Shown here in pieces: positions 1 through 7,418 of a stretch of DNA of 10,362 nucleotides. A program made the position numbers and the translations under genes. Below the pieces are notes generated by a model. It made no database searches and was not told the DNA's origin. It worked only from the letters and a program-made list of their open reading frames with translations. This DNA comes from Conidiobolus incongruus B7586 (Eukaryota; Entomophthoromycota; Entomophthoromycetes; Entomophthorales; Conidiobolaceae). Every line of letters starts with the position of its first letter. The first letter of the stretch is position 1. The stretch spans positions 1 through 10,362 of the forward strand of contig JNEM01012752.1 in the NCBI GenBank assembly GCA_000697335.1. The letters are read 5' to 3'.

Positions 1-70
1 TTTATATTTTTATTAATTAATTTAAGTTTAAACTTAAGTAAATATAATATACTTGTATAATTAATATTAG
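1..70 (+). repeat. Direct repeat, copy 1 (70 bp, cut by window edge)
   Basis: This stretch matches 831-900 at 65 of 70 positions. The five differences (positions 22, 38, 51, 55 and 70) are all transitions. It contains a perfect 16-bp palindrome, TTAAGTTTAAACTTAA (22-37). Similarity ends just after 70; the left end is unknown because the window starts here, so the repeat may be longer. The family is not recognised. Confidence 0.75.
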
Positions 71-830
71 TATAGAATTTAAATAATAGTACAATTTTAA
101 AATTAAAATTAAATAAATAAATTAATAGATAATATATATAAATTAATGAATAATATAAAATTAATAGCTTTTTTTATTATTAATAACTTTTTTTTTATAT
201 CTTTAATAAACTTTTAATATTTAAAAAATAGTTTTTTTATTAAAGACTGAAATTTAATATTTTACAAACTAATGTAATTTGTTTACAAGAATTTTTTTCT
301 TATAAATTATTTTTTTAATTGTTTAAAACAATTATAATTATATAAGTTATAATTAAGTGAATATACTAAATATAGTAACTCCCTTTAATTTTTTTATATA
401 TAAAATTTTTTACAACTTTAGCTTTATATATTTTATAATTATTATATAAAATAATAAGTGTTTTTAATTTATATTGAGGATACTATTTAAAAATTATTCT
501 ATTTAAAAAAGTAATATATAACTTACTATTAATTAATTTTCCTTAAGGTATTAAATAAAAAAACTATATAACATTATAATTTATTATAATAATTAACATT
601 CATTTATATTTAAAGTATTTATTTATTAAAATTTGTAAAGAGGATTAATTTAGCTTAACTTAACATTTTGTTTTATTTTTAAGTAAAAGATTATATAAAA
701 AAATTTAAGATTTATTAATTATAAATATTTACTGTAAAAACTTTTATTTTTAGTTATATTTTAATAAGTTTAATTTAACTATAGCTATTTTAATTTTTTT
801 TAAGCTTTTGTTAAATTATAAGGTATCTAT

Positions 831-900
831 TTTATATTTTTATTAATTAATCTAAGTTTAAACTTAAATAAATATAATATGCTTATATAATTAATATTAA
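831..900 (+). repeat. Direct repeat, copy 2 (70 bp)
   Basis: Second copy of the repeat at 1-70, in the same orientation, with an 830-bp offset between starts. The internal palindrome is shortened by one change to TAAGTTTAAACTTA (853-866). Sequence after 900 no longer matches that after 70. The pair could be ends of one element, two copies of a small element, or an edge of a longer tandem unit; the window does not decide. Confidence 0.75.
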
Positions 901-1254
901 ATTGTTTTAATAATTCTTTCATAGAAATAAAAAGGTATTTATTAATATATTTTTTTACTTTATTAATTAATAAAAGAATAATAGTAGAAATTAATCTTTT
1001 AAATTTTGGTAAATTTTAAATAATTTCCCTTCTAGCTTTAAAATCACAAATTTAGTGATATATGGTAGTTTTAGATAAAACACCATCTTTATAAGTGTTT
1101 TTTAAGTTTTAAATGATTTTAAAGGGTTTATAATTAAGTTTTAAAGATACAAAAATAAAAACCTTTTGATAATCACAATTTAGTATAAATATAATTAAAT
1201 TTAAGTGTAAATTTTAAAATCAAAATATTTTAATAAAAAAATAATTAAAATTGA

Positions 1255-1316
1255 ATATATATATATATATATAGGTTGAAAATATTTATTTTCCTATATA
1301 TTATATATATATATAA
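1255..1316. repeat. (AT)n hairpin
   Basis: An (AT)n run at about 1255-1273 followed by GG is mirrored by CC at 1293-1294 followed by another AT run to about 1316. The arms can pair over about 20 bp around a loop of about 17 nt. It is a microsatellite-like or cruciform-prone site in the 3' flank of the GCN20 gene. Given its composition it may be a chance product of low complexity. Confidence 0.5.
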
Positions 1317-1347
1317 TCTTTCAAAATGTATAATATGTTTGAAAGAT
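1316..1347. repeat. Perfect 10-bp inverted repeat (stem-loop)
   Basis: ATCTTTCAAA (1316-1325) is exactly complementary to TTTGAAAGAT (1338-1347) with a 12-nt loop. It lies directly after the AT hairpin and about 315 nt beyond the GCN20 stop codon on the minus strand. The mixed base content of the arms makes it less likely than the AT run to be chance. A role in 3' end formation or as an end of a small element is possible but unproven. Confidence 0.45.
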
Positions 1348-1662
1348 CAGAAATTAAAAAATTTGCCATTTCTTAATTTTCATATTAATATCTTTGTATC
1401 AATACTATTGTGAATTCTTTAACAATGCAGTTGATAATATGTAGTTTGAATATTTCTAAAGACCAAAAACATTTAAAATGTAAACTGAAGTAATAATTAA
1501 TATATTAAGACCATTTGGAATAGAGAATTGGATTTAAATAAAAATAAATCAAAGTAATAATACCATTAAAAATTAAAAAAATCTTTTAATTGAATTTTAA
1601 CACATAATATCAAATGACAGTAATGAATATAAGTGACCAAAAACTCTATGAATTTATCGAGA

Positions 1663-3876
1663 TTAAACTTTTTGTTCGGCTAAGAGTTTCTGCTTATAGT
1701 CCTTGATATTGCCCTTAAATTTGGTTACTGTCTTGTTATCACAGATCCATAAGTGTGTGGCCACTGAGTTGATGAAGCGCTCGTCGTGACTGACTACGAC
1801 GACACCACCCTTGAAGTTTTGGATGGCTTTGATTAAGGCATCCATCGATTCCATGTCCAAGTGATTGGTAGGTTCGTCAAGTACGAGGATATGGGGATTA
1901 AGGAGACCCATACAAGCGAATGCAACTCTGGATTTTTGACCTCCAGAGAGTGTGCGGATGGGCTGGAGACCTACCATACCTGTAATGCCAAAGGCACCCA
2001 ATTGACGACGGTATTCTTCTTCCGATTTGCCTGGCCATTTGGATGCCATGTAGGATACGGGACTCATGTCCAAGTCCAATTGGTCGACGTGATGTTGTGT
2101 AAACATGGCAAATCTGAGTCTACCGTGACGATGGACCATACCAGCCTTGGGCTCAAGTTTACCAGTGAGCAATTTAAGCATAGTAGATTTACCAGCACCG
2201 TTAGGACCTACAACAGCAATACGAGAGTCCAATTGCAAATCTAAATCAACATTCTTCAATTCCAACTTGTCAGGAGTGTATCCAAAGTCAACACCACTCA
2301 TCTGAAGGATAGGGGGACTGATGGAGTCGGGATCAGGAAAACGGAAAGTGACAATATTTTCATCTTCAGGCTTTTCTAAAATGGGCATCTTTTCAAGGAT
2401 CTTGATCTTCATCTGAGCTTGAGCGGCCTTGTTGGCATTATATCTCCAGCGATCGATGAAGGATTGCAAATGCTTGCGTTGTTCCATTTGATTCTCGTAT
2501 TCTTTGAGCTGGTTCTTTCTACGCTCTTCTCGGGTAGCGTAGAAGTTGGAGAAGTTGCCCTTATAGTGATCCAGTCTTTCGGAGTGCTGGTGAATGATAT
2601 CAGTAGCTACAGAGTCTAAGAATTCACGATCGTGAGAGACTACGAACAAAGTACTGGGCCATTGTTCAAGATAGTTTTCTAACCACATGACGGCTGGAAT
2701 ATCCAACATGTTAGTAGGTTCGTCAAGAAGTAACAAGTCAGGCTTGCAGAAGAGGGCACGGGCCAAAGAGAGACGCATTCTCCAACCACCAGAGAAAGTC
2801 TTGGTAGCATTGTGCAATTGATCTTGAGAGAACCCGAGACCACTAAGAATGGAAGCAGCACGAGATTCGGCCTTGTCGGATTCAATTTCTTCGAGTTTGG
2901 CATATACTTCCTTCAACTTGGAGTTGATTTGATCCTTTTCTTCGTTAAGAGCTTTGAGCTCTTCGGGACTTAAAGAAGCGGTGTCCATGGCTTCAATTTC
3001 TTGAATGCGCTTGGTGTTAGTTGCTTCTTCGTTCAACAAGTGTTCTCTCCAAATATCAGCCTTGAGAACGGATCTAAGGGCGGGAGTATCATCACCAGCC
3101 ATTTCTTGCTCAACATGAAGAATACTGATATGGGTGGGAATGTTGAGTTCTCTACGTGAAATGTGTCTCAATAAAGTGGATTTACCAATACCGTTTCTAC
3201 CAATCAAACCGTATCTTCTACCGTAAGCAAGAGTAATACTGGCATTAGTCAGGATACGCTTACCAGCGAATGAAATATCAAAGTTTTCAACTTTAATATC
3301 CTTGGATTTGCCACGATTGAGAGTGTAATCCATAATGGGGTTGACTTGAAGGATTTCCAGTTCATTATTCTCAACCTTGTTGATAAGCTTAGAAGCCTCA
3401 TAGTTGACCTTTCTATCACGCTTAATTCTCTTTTCTTCAATCTTGGCTTCAGCTTTAGCCAATTTTTGAGTATCCACAGTGGAAATACCCTTACGACGAG
3501 CGGTGGAATCCAAATCAATGGAAGATACGCCAATACTGGCGGTAGCAGACTGGGCCTTTTGATTTTTCATAAGAATAACCTGATCCAACTGCTTGGGCTC
3601 CATACCAAGCTCTTTCATTTGAGCATCAACAAAAATTCCGCTCAGCTTTTGACATAAGGAGTCAATTTTACCAGCTTCCGACTCGTCCAAAGTCTCTTCG
3701 AGAAGAGGACGGACGAAATTATTGACGAATTCGGATCCATCCTCGTCCAAATTTAAATTATTTTCATCTTCCAAATACCCCGAAATATACTCAAGCACGG
3801 TTGAGTCTAAACCCTCTAAACTTTGAGTTATCGTACTCAATAGCTGTTGAGTATCCACACTTGAACTATTAGTCAT
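1663..3876 (-). CDS. GCN20: GCN20/ABCF3-type ABC-F ATPase
   Basis: An uninterrupted 737-aa frame encodes a soluble protein with twin ABC ATPase cassettes and no membrane segments. The family partner is GCN1; together they help uncharged tRNA on stalled ribosomes activate the eIF2-alpha kinase GCN2, so this should act on cytosolic ribosomes in amino-acid starvation signalling. The first about 190 residues are the GCN20-type N-terminal region, including the family block STARRKGIS near residue 125. Cassette 1 shows Walker A GRNGIGKS (226-233), signature FSGGW (361-365), Walker B LLLDEPTN and SHDREF (414-419). A charged helical linker (about 445-505), as in other ABCFs, leads to cassette 2 with GPNGAGKS (557-564), LSGGQ (643-647), LDEPTNHLD and SHDERF (696-701). 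Both ATP sites look intact. Length fits yeast GCN20 (752 aa) and human ABCF3 (709 aa). The start is the ATG at 3874-3876, with A at -3; the frame continues upstream only through a TTG. Codons are more GC-rich than in neighbouring genes, which suggests high expression. Confidence 0.95.
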   Translation of the reverse strand: MTNSSSVDTQQLLSTITQSLEGLDSTVLEYISGYLEDENNLNLDEDGSEFVNNFVRPLLEETLDESEAGKIDSLCQKLSGIFVDAQMKELGMEPKQLDQVILMKNQKAQSATASIGVSSIDLDSTARRKGISTVDTQKLAKAEAKIEEKRIKRDRKVNYEASKLINKVENNELEILQVNPIMDYTLNRGKSKDIKVENFDISFAGKRILTNASITLAYGRRYGLIGRNGIGKSTLLRHISRRELNIPTHISILHVEQEMAGDDTPALRSVLKADIWREHLLNEEATNTKRIQEIEAMDTASLSPEELKALNEEKDQINSKLKEVYAKLEEIESDKAESRAASILSGLGFSQDQLHNATKTFSGGWRMRLSLARALFCKPDLLLLDEPTNMLDIPAVMWLENYLEQWPSTLFVVSHDREFLDSVATDIIHQHSERLDHYKGNFSNFYATREERRKNQLKEYENQMEQRKHLQSFIDRWRYNANKAAQAQMKIKILEKMPILEKPEDENIVTFRFPDPDSISPPILQMSGVDFGYTPDKLELKNVDLDLQLDSRIAVVGPNGAGKSTMLKLLTGKLEPKAGMVHRHGRLRFAMFTQHHVDQLDLDMSPVSYMASKWPGKSEEEYRRQLGAFGITGMVGLQPIRTLSGGQKSRVAFACMGLLNPHILVLDEPTNHLDMESMDALIKAIQNFKGGVVVVSHDERFINSVATHLWICDNKTVTKFKGNIKDYKQKLLAEQKV

Positions 3877-3935
3877 TTTTTTAATATTCAAATTCAAAAA
3901 TTTATTCCCAATATATAATTATTATATATCAAACT

Positions 3936-3962
3936 ACCAATTAATCTAAGTATTTAATTGGT
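3936..3962. promoter_or_regulatory. Mirrored CCAAT-box pair upstream of GCN20
   Basis: ACCAATTAA (3936-3944) and TTAATTGGT (3954-3962) form a perfect 9-bp inverted repeat with a 9-nt spacer, so one CCAAT pentamer lies on each strand. A third CCAAT (plus strand) lies at 3908-3912. The pair is 60-86 nt upstream of the GCN20 start codon, a usual place for a fungal CCAAT element bound by the HAP2/3/5 (NF-Y) complex. Binding is inferred from the motif only. Confidence 0.4.
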
Positions 3963-4719
3963 CAAAATTTTTGTTAAAATATTTATTTTATAATTAATTT
4001 GACTAGTATTTTGAATTTGAATAATTTTCAATAATTATCACAGACATTAAATTTTATACTAAAAATCATTGTCTCTTTTTTATGGGATTGGGAGGTGCTT
4101 TGATAATCATAACCTTAATTAGTGATTCTCATCAATTTTTCTTATTTAAGTATTCAAATTTATTATTTTTCTATATCGAGTTGTTATTATTTAGAATTTA
4201 TATTAATATCAATAAGAGAAATGATTTATGATATCATTTAATCAATCAGAGTAAATAATATGAACATTATTTCCATGATTTACCTTTAAAGTATTAAACT
4301 TCAGCTAATATACATATCAGCATTATAATATATATTATTGATAATTTTTTGCAACTGATATGTAAATTATCTATAATAAAAAATTTCTAAAAGTAATAAA
4401 AAATATTAATGATATATCGACATTTCCAAACTCAACTTTAATAAATATTTCAAAAATTGTAAATAAAGTTAAATATATTGGATATGATTTCATGACAATT
4501 TTATTTTACATCATTTGATGTTGGAAAATAGGTTTTTAGAATTTTTCAATTTAAACGAATTTCAATTACTTATTAAAATAACTTGAAATATGGTAATTGT
4601 CGGCATTTCCTTGTTTTCAATCAGTCGGTCCTAACTTAATTTTATTCATCATAGCAATTTGTTAGAAAAATTGACATAATTCAAAATTTAGTTTGTTAAA
4701 ATAATCAAACAAACAATAA

Positions 4720-4833
4720 TGATAAATGAAAATGTATTGATAAAGTGATAGAATAATCAATTAACAGTATCAAATAATATGAATTATAAAAAAGTTGTGA
4801 TAAATGATAGATAATATAATGATTAAGTGATAA
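4720..4833 (+). promoter_or_regulatory. Cluster of seven same-strand WGATAR motifs
   Basis: Seven matches to the GATA-factor consensus WGATAR lie on the plus strand within 114 bp: 4720-4725, 4738-4743, 4746-4751, 4798-4803, 4805-4810, 4809-4814 and 4828-4833. In DNA of this composition well under one would be expected. Fungal GATA factors control nitrogen use and other programmes. The cluster lies 455 bp before the CE4-like gene with a tRNA gene between, so its target is unclear. A degenerate TGATAAATGA-like minisatellite would look the same. Confidence 0.3.
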
Positions 4834-4978
4834 ATAAAATGATGTAATAAAAACTAATTCAATTGGACAGTAAATATTTATTTATGATGTACTGAAATTT
4901 ATTGAAAATTGCAAGATTGTATTCATTCAAAATTATCTATACTTTAAATTTTTCGTTTCACAACCCAATCTTGGGTGC

Positions 4979-5051
4979 GGGGAATTAGCTCAAATGGTAG
5001 AGCGCTCGCTTAGCATGCGAGAGGCACGGGGATCGATGCCCCGATTCTCCA
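4979..5051 (+). tRNA. tRNA-Ala (anticodon AGC)
   Basis: A full cloverleaf can be drawn. The acceptor stem is 4979-4985 with 5044-5050 (one G-T pair), the D stem is 4988-4991 with 5000-5003, and the anticodon stem is 5005-5009 with 5017-5021 around loop TTAGCAT. The anticodon AGC is at 5012-5014. The variable loop is 5022-5026, the T stem is 5027-5031 with 5039-5043, and the discriminator is A5051. There is no intron and no encoded CCA, as usual for a nuclear eukaryotic gene. The T loop starts with A (ATCGATG) rather than T; animal tRNA-Ala(AGC) genes share this, so it is not a defect. The internal A and B boxes serve as the Pol III promoter. Confidence 0.97.
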
Positions 5052-5074
5052 ATTGTCTTCTTTGACTATTATAC

Positions 5075-5079
5075 TTTTT
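5075..5079 (+). terminator. Pol III terminator of tRNA-Ala
   Basis: A run of five T residues 24 nt after the tRNA 3' end is the first T5 run downstream and fits an RNA polymerase III stop signal. Confidence 0.6.
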
Positions 5080-5222
5080 GCAATCTATAAAGTTTCGATT
5101 TGTGTACTGCTATTAAATTACTCATAAATTCAATATTCAATTCATTAAACTTTAAATGAAAATATATTGAATTTTAATATAATTTATATTGTTTTCAATA
5201 AAATGATAAATTTAAACATCAG

Positions 5223-5230
5223 TATAAATA
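5223..5230 (+). promoter_or_regulatory. Putative TATA box of CE4-like gene
   Basis: TATAAATA lies about 60 nt before the ATG at 5288 and is the best TATA match in the short 236-bp gap after the tRNA. In DNA this rich in A and T the call rests mostly on its position. Confidence 0.35.
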
Positions 5231-5287
5231 CTATCCTGATAAACTTGTAATCAGTATTCAGCATCTTATTAATTATAATTCAATAAT

Positions 5288-6091
5288 ATGAAATTTTCAT
5301 TTGTTTTGTTAGATCTTTGCTCTGCTAAAGTATTTTTCTCTTGTCAAAAGCCTGGTCAATTGGCATTAACTTTTGACGATGGTCCCTCACCTTATACTGG
5401 AAATTTATTGAATATTTTGAATGAAAAGTCAGTTAAGGCAAGTTTTCACTTTACCACCGATTATTTGAATGTGCCCTACATTACTGCATATGTTCAACAA
5501 GCACAGCAAGATGGTCATCTAATTGGCATTATGTCCAAAACTCCAATCAAAAACATTAAATTGGACGATGAAGCGCATTTTAATCAATTGACCAAGTTGC
5601 AGTCCGATATCGAATCCATAACTAATCAGAAACCAACCTATTTGACTTTACCCTATGAAGCTAGCTATCCCAAAGATTTGATTGAAAAATACGAAAGTAT
5701 GGGATTTACCGTTACTAGCCACAATTTGGATACTGAGGATTATGTTAACAGCTCTCAGCCATTTTTGAGTTTTAAAAGACAGCTGGATGCCATTGTTCCT
5801 CCTGCCAAAGGGGCGTTCATCTCGTTGCAACATGACACAGTTCCCAATTCAGTTAATCAAACTGATAAGATTATTGATCTGGCTTTGGATAAAGGATATA
5901 AGCTAGTGAGATTGGATGAATGTGTTGGAAAAATTTCAGAATCGTATGAGTCAGGAAAAGGTGATAAAAAATCCAATCAACCTGGAGGTGGTAAAAATGA
6001 TCATGCGAAATCTAAGAGTAGTGATTCATTCAAAATATCTATCACATGGAGTTATATTTTAACTTTAATTATTCTCTATACCTTATTGTAA
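5288..6091 (+). CDS. Chitin-deacetylase-like (CE4) GPI-anchored protein, probably inactive
   Basis: A 267-aa single-exon frame encodes a NodB-homology (carbohydrate esterase 4) protein of the type that removes acetyl groups from wall chitin. A short N-terminal hydrophobic segment (residues 3-18) suggests secretion. Two potential N-glycosylation sites are visible (N154, N190). After a Gly/Lys/Ser-rich stretch (222-247) the protein ends in a hydrophobic tail (about 249-267), the pattern of a GPI-anchor signal. Of the five CE4 motifs, motif 1 TFDDGPS (28-34) keeps the catalytic-base and metal-binding aspartates D30 and D31. Motif 2, normally HxxxH after GHxIGS, has M82 and P86 in place of both metal-binding histidines. 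Motif 3 RxPYG reads TLPYE (120-124), lacking the arginine. Motif 4 is DTEDY (148-152) and motif 5 keeps H182. C19 and C212 may form the disulfide common in fungal members. The fold looks kept and the metal site lost, so a chitin-binding or regulatory surface role is inferred. The frame has no break. Confidence 0.85.
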   Translation: MKFSFVLLDLCSAKVFFSCQKPGQLALTFDDGPSPYTGNLLNILNEKSVKASFHFTTDYLNVPYITAYVQQAQQDGHLIGIMSKTPIKNIKLDDEAHFNQLTKLQSDIESITNQKPTYLTLPYEASYPKDLIEKYESMGFTVTSHNLDTEDYVNSSQPFLSFKRQLDAIVPPAKGAFISLQHDTVPNSVNQTDKIIDLALDKGYKLVRLDECVGKISESYESGKGDKKSNQPGGGKNDHAKSKSSDSFKISITWSYILTLIILYTLL

Positions 6092-6138
6092 TATCAATTA
6101 TATTTTCAATCTGCTTTAAGGAATGTATATTGTTTATT

Positions 6139-6144
6139 AATAAA
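6139..6144 (+). promoter_or_regulatory. Putative polyadenylation signal of CE4-like gene
   Basis: AATAAA lies 48 nt beyond the stop codon of the CE4-like gene; a second AATAAA is at 6205-6210. Position suits a 3' end signal, but the hexamer is common in such AT-rich DNA. The rest of 6092-6318, between this gene and the convergent HAP5 copy, shows nothing else. Confidence 0.4.
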
Positions 6145-6318
6145 TGTTTTACATAATTTTATCATTGCACAAAATACTTTTATATGTTGTTAGTTATTTG
6201 TGCCAATAAATATAAATAACATAGTTAACAGAAAAACATTGTAAAATTAAAGTATCTCTCAAAAAAGCAATTATTATTATGTAATCAATAAACAAAAATA
6301 ATTATATTATAAGTGAGC

Positions 6319-6979
6319 CTATTTTTGTTCTTGGCCGCTACGTGGTACATTATAATATGATTGCTGTTATTATTGTTGCTGTTGAGTTACAGGTTGACCT
6401 TGTTGATCGAATTTTCCCGTGAAAGAAGTATAATGATAGTTACGTTTATAAGCTTGGACAGCTTCTTCCCTAGCGACAATATCAGTTAAAAAGTCATACT
6501 AGTCCGATTTCGAAAGCGCAACGGCAATATCTGATATTTGAAGGGTATGTCTCTTACTCTCTTCAACGTGGTGCCAAGCTCTAATAGAAAATTCAGCAAT
6601 AAAAGATTCACAAGCTCTGGAGAAAAGAATGGGAGCCTAAAATATTGAATTTGATACCGAATTGAATAATTTAAATAAATTTAACTCCGCTCTATTCAAC
6701 TATAGTATTTAATAAAAACTCATTAAATGAATGCTAATTTTTTAATAAAATATAAATTTAATGTACCTTAGCTTCTTCAGCAGTTTTCATAACTTTTTTA
6801 ATTCTAGCCAACGGAAGAATATGGGGTTTGGGATCCAAGTTAACAATTTGAGAGTTACGGATCTCGTGAGTCCAAATTCGGTTCAAAGTATAGGGTAAGC
6901 TACCACTTCGGAAAGATAAATTGGTAGGGTCTACAGGTTGAAGGTATTGGAGTTGGGCATTAGGATTTTGAGCCGTCAT
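6319..6979 (-). pseudogene. HAP5: HAP5/NF-YC-like CCAAT-binding factor subunit, probably inactivated
   Basis: HAP5 is the histone-fold subunit that pairs with HAP3 and, with HAP2, binds CCAAT boxes in the nucleus. Exon 1 (6767-6979, 71 codons) ends in the family hallmark LPLARIKKVMK (residues 55-65). Its frame is open upstream to a stop at 7043-7045, with a possible splice acceptor at 7033-7034, so the true start may lie further up. Exon 2 (6319-6636) continues with APILFSRACE, FIAEFSIRAW, KRHTLQISDIA and DFLTDIVAREE, so helices 1-3 are clear. In-frame stops occur as TAG (6499-6501), in the KSD-x-YDF position where human NF-YC has Gln and many fungi Met, and as TAA TAA (6367-6372) inside a Gln tract of CAA/CAG codons. 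The frame then stays open to TAG at 6319-6321. The conserved MISAE segment between exons is missing unless a 15-nt exon at 6685-6699 is used. A recently decayed copy is the simplest reading; readthrough or editing cannot be excluded. Confidence 0.8.
6637..6766 (-). other. 130-nt intron of HAP5 copy with candidate broken microexon
   Basis: Exon 1 ends at a clear donor (GTACAT, reading from 6766) and exon 2 follows TTTTAG at 6637. Joining them directly omits the five conserved residues MISAE. Inside, 6685-6699 reads TTG AAT AGA GCG GAG (L-N-R-A-E), follows an acceptor-like ACTATAG, and keeps phase. Using it would give introns of 67 and 48 nt, close to the 51-56 nt introns of the neighbouring gene. 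The donor after it reads TTAAAT rather than GTAAAT, one change from a good site. The simplest inference is a former microexon whose donor and first codons have decayed. Confidence 0.4.
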
Positions 6980-7418
6980 TAACTCTTTATGCTCATCTTG
7001 GGGATAAATATCTAAACTAAATTTTCTCGAGTCTGAATAAAATCAATGAAAATTTACTATCCTTATTTTTTTATTTAGCATTTAAAAATTTGTATTATTA
7101 ATTCTTTGGAGAGAAGAATAATTCAAGTGATAATATTTTTTATACATATAAATTGAAATTAAAATGAAAAGACTGTTCGTTTTATTATTGACTTGATTGC
7201 AATTTATGATTTACATTTATATATTATTCCAAACTAGCTTTATGGGATTTAAATATTTGATGACACTAAATAGACTTAATTGAATGTAACCCAAATTAAC
7301 ATTAAATTATTGTATCTGATTAGCTTAAAGTTAAGAAAATGAAATAATTTATTTTGATTACAAACTCATTTTGATTAATTTGAATTCAATACTAATTGTA
7401 TTCGAATATTCAGCACTG

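Larger units (their letters stand above)
1..1662. other. Gene-free, extremely AT-rich left flank
   Basis: No coding frame of useful length, tRNA or recognisable transposon protein is visible on either strand. By eye the first 1,020 bases or so hold only about 7-12 percent G+C, clearly lower than the intergenic DNA at 3877-4978 (about 20 percent or more). Near 1,020 the composition steps up and the stretch 1,020-1,662 looks like ordinary intergenic or 3' flanking DNA of the GCN20 gene. The extreme part contains the direct repeat described separately. It may be a decayed repeat or an AT-rich isochore; a nuclear copy of mitochondrial DNA was considered but no mitochondrial gene could be recognised. 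Confidence 0.7.
3877..4978. other. Intergenic region, GCN20 promoter to tRNA-Ala
   Basis: About 1.1 kb without a convincing coding frame, separating the GCN20 start (minus strand) from the tRNA gene (plus strand). Visible items are the CCAAT pair, an AT palindrome at 3911-3929 (9-bp arms around one base), and the WGATAR cluster at 4720-4833. No transposon, RNA gene or split exon was recognised in the rest. Confidence 0.6.

Noticed and set aside
1-1020. Nuclear copy of mitochondrial DNA or terminal repeats of a retroelement
   Set aside because: No mitochondrial gene, primer-binding site, polypurine tract or element protein could be recognised, and the repeat is short and cut by the window edge.
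1861-2244. Plus-strand open frame opposite GCN20 (and others at 2419-2619 and 3346-3657)
   Set aside because: They are antisense shadows of a well-conserved coding frame, and their products show no family pattern.
3877-3897. N-terminal extension of GCN20 by seven codons from a TTG
   Set aside because: The ATG at 3874-3876 has a good context (A at -3), and a non-ATG start in a nuclear gene needs evidence not present here.
5032-5038. Unusual A at the first T-loop position of tRNA-Ala, as a sign of a tRNA pseudogene
   Set aside because: Animal tRNA-Ala(AGC) genes carry the same ATCGATG loop, and all stems pair correctly.
6499-6522. A 24-nt intron beginning with GTTGCG and ending ACTAG that would remove the TAG in the HAP5 copy
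   Set aside because: It is less than half the size of neighbouring introns and would delete conserved histone-fold residues (ALSKSD).
6319-6636. Genome-wide reassignment of TAA and TAG to glutamine, suggested by the stops in the HAP5 Gln tract
   Set aside because: GCN20 (737 codons), CMTR1 (504) and the CE4-like gene (267) have no internal TAA or TAG, use CAA/CAG for every Gln, and end in TAA exactly where the family proteins should end. A gene-specific explanation is needed.
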